Numbered from the stretch's first letter, positions 6,828-13,716 are shown. The stretch is DNA of 14,851 bases from an archaeon (GCA_016550395.1 JABXGY010000213.1:1-14851), one strand, 5' to 3'. Notes: a model not told the origin generated them from the letters alone. Made by a program: numbers and translations.

Positions 6828-7383
6828 CGATTACTAATTCTCTCATAACGCCCTGAACGCGTTGAGTTACTTCTTTTGGATCAGAAGCGAATACAATAAC
6901 CAGGGGTTCTAGACCATGAGCTCCCCAATCAAAAAGCACTTCAGGAACAAACTTGAGTTTTGATAATGCCAAAAGTGTCATACAAGCAGGAACCGGGTGG
7001 TTTTCAGGTAACCTAAAACCCACAACTTGAAATGCAGCCTTGCGAGCTGCTTCAACAATCGCCGCTGAATACCGTAATGAAATCGCCGATTGGATTTGAT
7101 TATTCACACTGTGTGCCTTCAACATCACCTGACCCATGAAGGGTGACCATCCATAATCTACATCACCAACTGCTTGAGGTTGACCCTTTACAAGGATGAT
7201 TCGACCTGTCAGACCAGCAACCTGAGATAGCTGAGTGGCATTAGGCAGACAGGCAACAAAATTACTTCCGACCTCCGGTATAAGTTGTGCAAAACTAGGC
7301 GTAAGTATTAGAGACTGAATACTGGTTTCCAGCTGTTTTTTTAGCGTGTCAGGTTGTTCTGACAATAACATCCCTCGGTGCAT
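6820..7383 (-). CDS. Stand-alone ThiN-like domain protein (thiamine-phosphate synthase family, altered active site)
   Basis: A 187-aa protein resembling the ThiN domain over almost its whole length. Matching segments include LIPEVGSNFVACLPNA near 33-48, TGRIILV, an ISLRYSAAIVEAARKA helix, and FDWGAHGLEPLVIV near the end, which corresponds to the family's Y-x-x-G-x-x-G-x-EP stretch. In archaea ThiN usually sits behind ThiD (ThiDN, making thiamine phosphate) or behind a helix-turn-helix (the ThiR regulator); here neither partner is present. The family's FGASxHxAR segment reads YGWSPFMGQ, so the His and Arg expected there are missing, arguing against normal synthase activity and for ligand sensing. 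That comparison is from memory of the family. The first codon is ATG at 7383; a second ATG at 7371 would shorten it by 4 residues. It overlaps the methyltransferase start and is divergent from an ECF transporter gene. Confidence 0.75.
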   Translation of the reverse strand: MHRGMLLSEQPDTLKKQLETSIQSLILTPSFAQLIPEVGSNFVACLPNATQLSQVAGLTGRIILVKGQPQAVGDVDYGWSPFMGQVMLKAHSVNNQIQSAISLRYSAAIVEAARKAAFQVVGFRLPENHPVPACMTLLALSKLKFVPEVLFDWGAHGLEPLVIVFASDPKEVTQRVQGVMRELVIDE

Positions 7384-7443
7384 TGAACCGACTTTGTTCT
7401 TGATTAATACTTCCTTATGAACCTACGCCATTTTACACAAGGC

Positions 7444-7451
7444 TTATATAC
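7444..7451 (+). promoter_or_regulatory. TATA box of the ECF S-component gene
   Basis: TTATATAC at 7444-7451 is the clearest TATA-like element in the window. It would place a transcription start near 7470-7475, about 35 bases before the ATG at 7508. GAGAGGT at 7494-7500 then serves as ribosome-binding site, 7 bases before the ATG. The surrounding TTATA-N9-TATAA symmetry (7444-7462) and repeated ACAAC could be an operator. Confidence 0.55.
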
Positions 7452-7507
7452 AACACGTATAACAACGCATGGTTGACACCCACTAAGAAACCCGAGAGGT
7501 CGAATTT

Positions 7508-8197
7508 ATGACCGAGTTCAAATCCCCGCGATCAATGTATGTTGCCACCCTTGGCATTTTGGGTGCTTTAATGGCGGTTTTTTCTTTTGCTAGTATTGTT
7601 ATACCTACTCCTCTTGGGAGTTATGACGCTTCATCAATACTAATTTTTGCTGTTGCCATTTTGTACGGTCCTGAAACTGGATTAATCGTTACTGTGATGG
7701 GCCAACTAATTGGCAAAGGTCTGCTCATCACATATTCTGGCTTACCAGCTGTATACATTCCTGGCGTTGTTGCTGTCCGTGGAATTGAAGCCTATATTGT
7801 AGGATACCTTGGGCGCCGATTTAAAGCAAGTCCGTATGGTGAATCCTTCGCAATGATTACCGGTGTACTCTGGGAAACCGGAGCTTTCGTTCTTGCTGAC
7901 TTTTACCTTTGGACTATGCTTGGAGGAGTTCTTGCTGGGATTGGAGCCATAACGTTCACGGTTTGGACTATTGTTGACCTGATATGGGTGCCACTTGGAT
8001 TGGCGGCGATATTTTATGTTCGAGCAGCTTTCAAAGCCCAATACCTTGATGAAGAACTAAATCTTGTTGATCCACCAGGGCATCGAGGGGTATTCTTCTT
8101 CAGTCTCTTCCTAATTATACTCTCCTGGGGATTAATCATATTTGCTGGACTGACGGGTTTATTATACTCTCCAGTCTTTCCTCCGCCTCCACCCTAA
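7508..8197 (+). CDS. ECF transporter S component (substrate-binding membrane subunit)
   Basis: A 229-aa membrane protein with about six predicted helices (roughly 12-33, 38-58, 60-82, 112-132, 136-166 and 195-218). The pattern of a conserved Pro and Asp after helix 1 (PTPLGSYDASS), then AILYGPETGLIV, then a glycine-rich helix, matches ECF S components, which bind a vitamin or precursor and need a shared EcfA/EcfT energising module. No EcfA or EcfT gene lies in this window, so it would use one encoded elsewhere. It has a Pro-rich end (five Pro). The divergent ThiN gene 124 bases away makes thiamine, its pyrimidine or thiazole moiety a reasonable guess for the substrate. I looked for an archaeal TPP riboswitch core upstream and did not find one. 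Confidence 0.8.
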   Translation: MTEFKSPRSMYVATLGILGALMAVFSFASIVIPTPLGSYDASSILIFAVAILYGPETGLIVTVMGQLIGKGLLITYSGLPAVYIPGVVAVRGIEAYIVGYLGRRFKASPYGESFAMITGVLWETGAFVLADFYLWTMLGGVLAGIGAITFTVWTIVDLIWVPLGLAAIFYVRAAFKAQYLDEELNLVDPPGHRGVFFFSLFLIILSWGLIIFAGLTGLLYSPVFPPPPP

Positions 8198-8203
8198 TCT
8201 ATT

Positions 8204-8223
8204 AAGAGAAAGATATCTCTCGC
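8204..8223 (+). repeat. Short imperfect inverted repeat after ECF gene
   Basis: An AGATATCT palindrome with partially paired flanks (GAGAAAGATATCTCTC) lies about 10 bases after the stop at 8197. No long T-run follows, so its role as a terminator is doubtful. Confidence 0.2.
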
Positions 8224-8232
8224 AAGGGATAA

Positions 8233-8248
8233 CTTTTAAGTTAAAATA
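8233..8248 (+). promoter_or_regulatory. Possible TATA-like box of the macro-domain gene
   Basis: TTTTAAGTTAAAATAG at 8233-8248 is the only strongly A/T-rich stretch in the 95-base gap before the macro-domain gene. It would put a transcription start near 8267-8272, roughly 20-25 bases before the ATG at 8293. It rests on composition and position only. Confidence 0.3.
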
Positions 8249-8292
8249 GAAACGTTTGTGGGAGTAGTGGTTGATCCAATGGGTGTTGGTGC

Positions 8293-8835
8293 ATGCGGCG
8301 GGTTATCAACAAGGTCATGGTCGAACTCCTCCAAGGGGATATCACCGATTTAGCAACAGATGCTATTGTGAACGCAGCAAGTGAATCACTACAATTGGGT
8401 GGAGGAGTCGCTGGGGCGATTCGTCGTCGCGGAGGTCCAGCTATCCAACACGAATGCAACGATATTGGTGGCACACCTGTTGGTACAGCTGTTATCACAA
8501 CTGGTGGTAACTTAAAAGCCCGCCAGGTTATTCATGCAGTGGGTCCTCGCTGGGGTGAAGGTGAAGAAGATCAAAAACTCGCTAGCGCAGTACGAAGTAG
8601 TTTGAAACTTGCTGATGCAAAAGGTTTGCGAAGTATTGCTTTCCCGGCAATTAGTACAGGTATTTTTGGCTTCCCCAAAGAACGTGCGGCTAAGGTCATT
8701 TTGTCAGCCACAATAGAATATCTCAATCAATCGAGAACTTCATTGCGCCGCATTGTTTTTTGTTTATATGATCCTGTAACATTCAAGATTTTTCAGGATG
8801 CGTTTAATGAGATTACTGTTTTACAAAAAAGATGA
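8293..8835 (+). CDS. Macro-domain protein (ADP-ribose binding/hydrolase family, AF1521-type)
   Basis: A 180-aa single macro domain. Landmarks: QGDITDL at 14-20 (Asp16 contacts adenine in the family), AIVNAASESL at 24-33, the glycine-rich loop GGGVAGAI at 36-43, VIHAVGPRW in the middle, and STGIFGFP at 121-128, which cradles the distal ribose and diphosphate. Such proteins bind ADP-ribose and related ligands and often remove ADP-ribose from proteins, RNA or O-acetyl-ADP-ribose. The first loop has GGGVAGAI instead of the GGGVDGAI of MacroD-type hydrolases, a form common in AF1521 relatives, so strong hydrolase activity is not assured. An ATG at 8317 gives the more usual family start (MVELLQGD) and is a possible alternative. 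Its last 23 bases overlap the convergent DinB-fold gene. Confidence 0.9.
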   Translation: MRRVINKVMVELLQGDITDLATDAIVNAASESLQLGGGVAGAIRRRGGPAIQHECNDIGGTPVGTAVITTGGNLKARQVIHAVGPRWGEGEEDQKLASAVRSSLKLADAKGLRSIAFPAISTGIFGFPKERAAKVILSATIEYLNQSRTSLRRIVFCLYDPVTFKIFQDAFNEITVLQKR

Positions 8836-9331
8836 GATGTGTCATTGCATTCATCATACGACTCCATGAATCTTCCACTTCATCATTGGGTAAATCTGAT
8901 CCCCCCACCGCATAGCGTGTGAAGATAATCTCAGCACTATGATACAATGCGTGTAATGTAATATGGGATACAACCCATCCGAGGCTAGGCTTTTCGTCCT
9001 TCGTAGGCGCTTGAAACCGGAGTTCATCCTCTGAACACTTCTTTAGTTCTCCAAGAATACGGCTTTGGACTTCGTCTAAAAGATCAATTGCAATATCGAG
9101 GGGAACCTGTTTTGCATAGACGATAACCTTTCGCCCTGTGGCTGCTAGCCAATAAAGTTCAGAATTTGCGATATGGGTTAGATAATAGAGAATAGTCCGT
9201 GAATCTGGAGTAGCCTCTTTTGCTGCCTGCTCCGGTGTCAAGTCGGTTAGCAGGTAGCTTAGATGATCTCGGGCAGCAACATAGGCTGCTTCGAGACCAC
9301 TGCGTAAATCTTTCGGTGGCTGGGGTGTCAT
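8813..9331 (-). CDS. DinB/YfiT-fold putative metal-dependent protein
   Basis: A 172-aa helical protein fitting the DinB four-helix bundle. The three metal-ligand histidines appear in the expected spacing: H53 in LTHIANSE, then H127 and H131 in SHITLHALYHSAEI. The N-terminal helix opens with a stretch of Arg, Glu and Ala (about 10-30) and is followed by the typical LTPEQA turn at 31-36. Family members include thiol-dependent transferases and many of unknown function, often stress-related; the substrate cannot be told. It is read leftward and its 3' end overlaps the macro-domain gene by 23 bases (8813-8835). It is divergent from the ChlI-ChlD gene. Confidence 0.82.
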   Translation of the reverse strand: MTPQPPKDLRSGLEAAYVAARDHLSYLLTDLTPEQAAKEATPDSRTILYYLTHIANSELYWLAATGRKVIVYAKQVPLDIAIDLLDEVQSRILGELKKCSEDELRFQAPTKDEKPSLGWVVSHITLHALYHSAEIIFTRYAVGGSDLPNDEVEDSWSRMMNAMTHLIFFVKQ

Positions 9332-9351
9332 AGATTACACCCTTACGTCTG

Positions 9352-9377
9352 TTGAACTAAAGTTTTTGCTTGAACTT
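9352..9377. repeat. Direct and inverted AACT/AGTT half-sites in a divergent promoter region
   Basis: TTGAACT occurs at 9352-9358 and again at 9370-9376, an 18-base period. Between them AAGTT (9360-9364) pairs with AACTT (9373-9377) as an inverted repeat. The cluster sits between the DinB-fold gene start (9331) and the ChlI-ChlD gene, so it could be an operator. The repeat units are short and the region is A/T-rich, so chance is not excluded. Confidence 0.25.
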
Positions 9378-9423
9378 TGCATTCCATGTCTAACTGGATA
9401 TTTACTGATGCTTCTTCCCAAAA

Positions 9424-9432
9424 TTCTATAAG
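9424..9432 (+). promoter_or_regulatory. TATA-like box before the ChlI-ChlD gene
   Basis: TTCTATAAG at 9424-9432 lies about 40 bases before the TTG start. It would give a transcription start near 9450, just ahead of the AGAAGGT ribosome-binding site at 9454-9460. The resulting leader is short, so an element further upstream (GATATTTAC, about 9398-9406) is an alternative. Confidence 0.35.
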
Positions 9433-9467
9433 CGGCAGAAGGACATGAGTGTTAGAAGGTCACACTG

Positions 9468-12026
9468 TTGGTCCTGGATGAGCCATCTGGAATGCGGGTT
9501 ACGCTTCCTTTTACAGCAATTGTCAATCATGACGAATTGAAACTTGCTCTTCTACTTAATGCCATCAATCCACGTATTGGAGGTCTCCTCATCACTGGAC
9601 CGAAAGGTACAGGAAAAACAACAATTGTTCGCTCCTTGGCAGTTCTTTTACCAGAAATACAAGTCATAAAAGATTGTCAATTCCGCTGCTCTTCCGATGA
9701 TAACTCTGTCCTTTGTGAGACTTGCCTGGCGAAACTCCAAGCGAAGCAGAAACTCGAAACTGAAAAACGTAAAATGCGTGTGATAAATCTCCCCTTAAGT
9801 GCCACTGAGGACCGTGTTGTTGGAAGTCTAGATGTCGAACGAGCTATTCGGGATGGCGTTGCAGCTCTTAAACCAGGGATTCTAGCTGATGCGAATCAGA
9901 ATCTGCTTTACGTTGATGAGGTGAATCTGCTTCCTGATCACATCGTTGATTCACTTCTTGATGCCGCGGCTACAGGTGTTAATATAGTTGAAAGAGAAGG
10001 CATCTCAGTGAGCCATCCTGCCCGATTTATTTTCATTGGCTCAATGAATCCAGAAGAGGGTGAACTCCGTCCTCAATTACTAGACCGGTTTCCGCTCCAC
10101 GTTGCCATCCAACGTCCCTTCACAGAAGAGGAACGTGTCGAAATTATTCGGTTGAATATTGCATTTGAACGTGATTCGAAAACGATGAATGCAAAATGGG
10201 CACCTAAAGAAGAGAAATTACGCAAAGATATCGCTGCAGCACGTGAGCGCATGAAGGAAGTTGTAATTCCTGAAACTGTGATGCAACTTATCGCGAATCT
10301 TACAACACGTTTACAAGTGGATGGTGCACGTCCAGATATAGTAATCGCAAAGACGGCCATGGCGTTTGCAGCCTTTGATGGTCGAACGGAGGTCACAGTT
10401 GGAGATGTTGAAGCGGTTGCCTCGCTGGCTCTCAGCCATCGAACCCGACAACGCGGGATTTTAGAACCCCCCAATCGTGCAGATATTAGTTCCACCTTGA
10501 AGGAAGCAAAAAAGAAAGTTAAGACAAAAGACCCTCAGTCGACGGATAAATCTCCTTCTGATAAAGAGAAGCATAAGAAGCTTACTCGGAAATTTGGTCA
10601 ATACTATCCGCTAGATAGCGATCAGGATGGTCAACGTTTTTTTGGAACCCCACCTAGCAAAGGTCCCCCAGGACGATGCTCATATTTAGGGTTTGTCTGT
10701 TTCTACATCGTCATCGCTGCGGCAATTGGTTTACTAATCCCCTTATTCCCTGTGAATTTCATAATTGGAGGCTTGATCGCCGCAGGATTAGTACTCTTAT
10801 TAGAACGAATAATGCGGCGCTATAGAAGCCCTTATTCCGTGATGCCCTCTCTTGCCTCTGGAGATAAGCCACCAGATCCGGGAGGAAAATATCATCGCGC
10901 AAGACATACAGGCGAATCTACGGGACCTCCAACTATTGGCATATCAACCCCCTCATCTGCTAAAATCTCGATTCAACAACAACCTCGATCCCCTAAACCC
11001 TTTTCCCCCTCCCCACTCATCAGACTTGAGGAAGGTAGACCTCTCTTTCATCTTGAAGATTTATTAGAACCCCGATATTTTGGGCGCCAACGAGCCCCGA
11101 AGTGGGCTATTCAACAAGTGGGACGACGTGCTGGCTCGGCACATTCAAAAAACGCTCAGGGAGGGGTCTTGTTAGGCTCAAGATTACCCTCTGGTCCTCC
11201 ACGGAATATTCATATCCCCTCGACCATAACTGCCGCTTCTCTTCACCAGGATCCTGCTGTGAGTCGAACACCCCGAGTCCACATTCGGCCACGCGATATT
11301 CGGGAAAAACGATTTCGGAGTCGAACGCCACTCACAATTATATTCGTTGTCGATCTGAGCGTGTCTATGGTGAAAAACTTCGAAAAACTCCAACTATCCC
11401 TGATTGCTTTTAAGAACTGTCTTGAGGGTACAAAAGATCGGGTTGGACTTATTGCTTTGAAAGATTGGGGTGCTGCAGAAGTACAAACACCCACCACAAA
11501 TTGGACACGTTTAGTAGCTAAACTGATGACCCTACGACTTTCTGGTTATACTCCCCTTGCTGCAGGATTAAAACGAGCTCGTGAAACCATTAAACGCGAA
11601 CGACGAAGGAATCCTGGTACTCTTCCCCTGATTGTCGTTTTTAGTGATTTCTTACCGAATATCCAATTGAGTAGCAATGACACCCCTGACATGGGATTAC
11701 CTGAAGCCATTGCAGATGTGCTTCACCAATGCTTCCTCCTAGCAAATGATCGTATTCCCCTCATAACAATTAATTTACATCATGAGTTCTTCAAAATAAA
11801 AGGCAAACGTCATCATAACGTCATTTTAGATTGGGCTCACAAAAGAGCCCATGAACTAGACACGCCTAACTATATTGAGGTAGGAATTAAAGAAGATAAA
11901 CTCGTGCCATTTCTAGCATTTTATATGGCGTATATCACTTCAGGACGTACTTACATTGGAGATGAGCTCACAACACCAACCGAAATCATTAGAGAAATTC
12001 ACCGAATCGCACAAATCCGAACATAA
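9468..12026 (+). CDS. Membrane-anchored ChlI-ChlD-like fusion: AAA+ ATPase, two membrane helices, VWA domain
   Basis: An 852-aa protein uniting both ATPase-type subunits of a magnesium-chelatase-like machine. The AAA+ half (about 10-345) has Walker A GPKGTGKT at 44-51, Walker B LLYVDE ending D150-E151, sensor N194 and Arg finger R207, plus a four-Cys insert C70-x3-C74-x8-C83-x2-C86. Residues 345-400 are charged and low-complexity. Two hydrophobic helices follow at about 406-427 and 429-445. A Pro/Arg-rich linker leads to a ChlD-type joint and a VWA domain with an intact MIDAS: D629-x-S631-x-S633, T695, D727. No CobN/ChlH catalytic subunit is seen here, so metal chelation is not established; a MoxR-VWA-like remodelling role is equally possible. 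The TTG start is supported by AGAAGGT 7 bases upstream; ATG 9492 is the alternative. A T7 run at 12048-12054 follows the stop. Confidence 0.9.
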   Translation: MVLDEPSGMRVTLPFTAIVNHDELKLALLLNAINPRIGGLLITGPKGTGKTTIVRSLAVLLPEIQVIKDCQFRCSSDDNSVLCETCLAKLQAKQKLETEKRKMRVINLPLSATEDRVVGSLDVERAIRDGVAALKPGILADANQNLLYVDEVNLLPDHIVDSLLDAAATGVNIVEREGISVSHPARFIFIGSMNPEEGELRPQLLDRFPLHVAIQRPFTEEERVEIIRLNIAFERDSKTMNAKWAPKEEKLRKDIAAARERMKEVVIPETVMQLIANLTTRLQVDGARPDIVIAKTAMAFAAFDGRTEVTVGDVEAVASLALSHRTRQRGILEPPNRADISSTLKEAKKKVKTKDPQSTDKSPSDKEKHKKLTRKFGQYYPLDSDQDGQRFFGTPPSKGPPGRCSYLGFVCFYIVIAAAIGLLIPLFPVNFIIGGLIAAGLVLLLERIMRRYRSPYSVMPSLASGDKPPDPGGKYHRARHTGESTGPPTIGISTPSSAKISIQQQPRSPKPFSPSPLIRLEEGRPLFHLEDLLEPRYFGRQRAPKWAIQQVGRRAGSAHSKNAQGGVLLGSRLPSGPPRNIHIPSTITAASLHQDPAVSRTPRVHIRPRDIREKRFRSRTPLTIIFVVDLSVSMVKNFEKLQLSLIAFKNCLEGTKDRVGLIALKDWGAAEVQTPTTNWTRLVAKLMTLRLSGYTPLAAGLKRARETIKRERRRNPGTLPLIVVFSDFLPNIQLSSNDTPDMGLPEAIADVLHQCFLLANDRIPLITINLHHEFFKIKGKRHHNVILDWAHKRAHELDTPNYIEVGIKEDKLVPFLAFYMAYITSGRTYIGDELTTPTEIIREIHRIAQIRT

Positions 12027-12047
12027 CAACGCAATTATTACCTGAAC

Positions 12048-12054
12048 TTTTTTT
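12048..12054 (+). terminator. T-run after ChlI-ChlD gene
   Basis: Seven consecutive T at 12048-12054 lie 22 bases after the TAA at 12024-12026. Archaeal RNA polymerase commonly terminates at such T-rich tracts without a hairpin. If used, it would separate the ChlI-ChlD gene from the longin-like gene that begins at 12112. Confidence 0.4.
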
Positions 12055-12111
12055 AGCAAAGCTTATCTCTTTTCATATCTATCAGTGAGAGTAAGACCTG
12101 GGTGCGTTGAT

Positions 12112-12777
12112 ATGGCCCAACTGTATAGTCTGTATGTTGTTTACAGGGATGGACGGACTTTAGTACAGAAAGACTTTCAAATTGAAAATATGGAACCCGA
12201 TCTTGTGACTGGCTTTCTATCAGCTGTGAGTATGTTTTTGTCTGATCTTGTTGGGCGCATCTCCGCGGAAGGTCAACAACTCCGAACAATAGAACGTGAA
12301 GACGGACGGCTACGGGTCATCGACCGAGAAGATGTGAAGATTCTCATTGAATATGGGCAAAACATCTATGTAGCTGCATTTTCAACCCATGATCTGGTGG
12401 CTATTCGAACGCGAATGCGTACACTCATTAATCGAATTGAACTTCAAAAAGGAAAACTCTTACAAAATTGGTTAGGTGATTTAAGCCCATTCAGAGAATT
12501 TCAGCCATTAATTGATTCTCTTTTTCGACCATTTGCTGTAACTGAACGGTATGTTCCAGTCCGTGTTCATACTGTCACCGAAAACCAGGTTCCTTCCAAA
12601 CTTCATCCTTTACTAAAAGTCGTTAATGATACACAGTCAATAGAAGAACTAGCCACCATTCTGAACCGACCGCTTTTTCAAATCATTGTGGATTTTCAGG
12701 CTTTGCAGAATCTTGGGGCAATCTTATTGGAGCGGCGATTAGCTATCGAAAAACTAGTTGCTTATCCACCTCAATAG
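12112..12777 (+). CDS. Longin-like domain protein with winged-helix-like C-terminus
   Basis: A 221-aa soluble protein. The N-terminal half (about 1-120) has the profilin-like/longin pattern seen in many archaeal, notably Asgard, proteins: LYSLYVVYRDGRTL at 4-17, then a DLVTGFLSAVSMFLSDL helix, then ILIEYGQNIYVAAF strands, and a long amphipathic helix. The last 55 residues (LLKVVNDTQSIEELATIL onward) look like the small winged-helix segment found at the end of DUF4388/PatA-type proteins. Longin and roadblock folds often bind small GTPases or act as dimer scaffolds; no GTPase gene is in this window. A GTG at 12085 would add 9 residues; I prefer the ATG at 12112 because the domain begins there with MAQLYSLY. 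It follows the ChlI-ChlD gene on the same strand and converges with the GIFT-like gene 18 bases on. Confidence 0.72.
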   Translation: MAQLYSLYVVYRDGRTLVQKDFQIENMEPDLVTGFLSAVSMFLSDLVGRISAEGQQLRTIEREDGRLRVIDREDVKILIEYGQNIYVAAFSTHDLVAIRTRMRTLINRIELQKGKLLQNWLGDLSPFREFQPLIDSLFRPFAVTERYVPVRVHTVTENQVPSKLHPLLKVVNDTQSIEELATILNRPLFQIIVDFQALQNLGAILLERRLAIEKLVAYPPQ

Positions 12778-12795
12778 CAACTTTGAAAATAACGA

Positions 12796-13659
12796 CTATG
12801 TCGATTTTTCATCTTGTTGGAACTCTCGAATGACTTTTTCCATTTCTTTCAAACTAGTATTGATTGTGTTTCTAAGATCATTGAGTTCCTGTTCTAAGCG
12901 CTCAAGCTGTTGCCGAAGGTCATCGATTATCTCCTGGGTCAGCACTTCATCAACGGTCTCAATTGGAGCCGTTAACCGTGTAACTGATGGAATGGGAGTA
13001 ACTCCTGCCAGCCAGTAAAGAGCTTGAACGATAAATAAGTCATGATCGCTAGCCTGAATATGGTCGTTGAAGAAAGGTGTGGCACCACCAATTGCTAATA
13101 TTCGTCCCTTTCCCCCCTCAGTAGTAATAACTATTGTTGGGTTACCTGGAATGTTTGCTGCCCTAAAAAGATGAGTACTCAGTTCACCTGGTTTGATACT
13201 TGTTCCTGTAGTAAACTCAAGTTGACGAATTCCTTCAACGACAGGGTGTTGCGCACTTGGTATGGCTGAAATTTGATCCTCTGAAATGGCGATGGCCTGA
13301 TCTGAAAATTCAAAGTCAAAGTTTTTTGTTATTGCGTTGAGATTTGTGTTACGAGCGGTATCGCCGCCTTTTCCAAATATCGTTGCTCCACTAATTAATA
13401 ACAATCCTCCCCCTGATTCCACAAAGGAGCTTATCGTCGAAATTTCGTCTGAATTAAATGTTGCGTTAAGTGGATTCCCAAGCACCAATACATGATAATT
13501 CTCAAATAAATCGGGAGTAAGGGGATTCTTCGTTAAGTTAGCATTAATTGCATTTTTCTTTAACAGTTCGCTTAACTGGGAAAGTTCTGGTTCGTCTGGT
13601 GCTACTTCGTTGTTATGACCAGTATCAAAGAGAACCTTGATGGACTTTGGGGTAGACAT
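12796..13659 (-). CDS. GIFT/IFT52-like domain protein with C-terminal coiled coil
   Basis: A 287-aa protein. The N-terminal Rossmann-like region (about 6-225) resembles the GIFT/class-I-glutamine-amidotransferase-like domain of IFT52 and of DUF4350-type prokaryotic proteins: VLFDTGHNNE at 9-18, YHVLVLGNPL near 55-64, the helix-strand segment FVESGGGLLLISG near 79-91, and GGKGRILAIGGATPFFND near 181-198. No Cys nucleophile is visible, so it should bind or scaffold rather than hydrolyse glutamine. From about 243 to 280 it is a heptad-rich, Glu/Arg/Leu coiled coil (LRQQLERLEQELNDL), suggesting oligomers or a partner. I used ATG 13659; a TTG at 13668 would add 3 residues. It is divergent from the Cdc48 gene and convergent with the longin-like gene. 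Confidence 0.72.
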   Translation of the reverse strand: MSTPKSIKVLFDTGHNNEVAPDEPELSQLSELLKKNAINANLTKNPLTPDLFENYHVLVLGNPLNATFNSDEISTISSFVESGGGLLLISGATIFGKGGDTARNTNLNAITKNFDFEFSDQAIAISEDQISAIPSAQHPVVEGIRQLEFTTGTSIKPGELSTHLFRAANIPGNPTIVITTEGGKGRILAIGGATPFFNDHIQASDHDLFIVQALYWLAGVTPIPSVTRLTAPIETVDEVLTQEIIDDLRQQLERLEQELNDLRNTINTSLKEMEKVIREFQQDEKST

Positions 13660-13693
13660 AACTCTCAACCTGCAATCTCCTATCAGGCGCCGG

Positions 13694-13703
13694 AGTTAAA
13701 TAT
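13694..13703 (-). promoter_or_regulatory. Possible TATA box of the GIFT-like gene
   Basis: On the minus strand this reads as an A/T-rich CATATTTAAC element about 35 bases before the ATG at 13659. It is back to back with the plus-strand TATA at 13717-13724, as expected for a divergent pair. Confidence 0.3.
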
Positions 13704-13716
13704 GCTGCTCGAGAGG

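Noticed and set aside
7452..7507. TPP riboswitch upstream of the ECF S component
   Set aside because: A GAGAGG and ACCC are present but the CUGAGA core and the rest of the TPP-binding consensus are absent; GAGAGGT is better explained as the ribosome-binding site.
10073..10495. Long minus-strand open frame (140 codons) and plus-strand frames at 10852-11067 and 11102-11413
   Set aside because: All are shadows of the ChlI-ChlD gene, whose domains run through these positions in a single frame.
9468..12026. Assignment as a true magnesium or cobalt chelatase subunit
   Set aside because: No ChlH/CobN or tetrapyrrole-synthesis gene is in the window, and the membrane hairpin is atypical.
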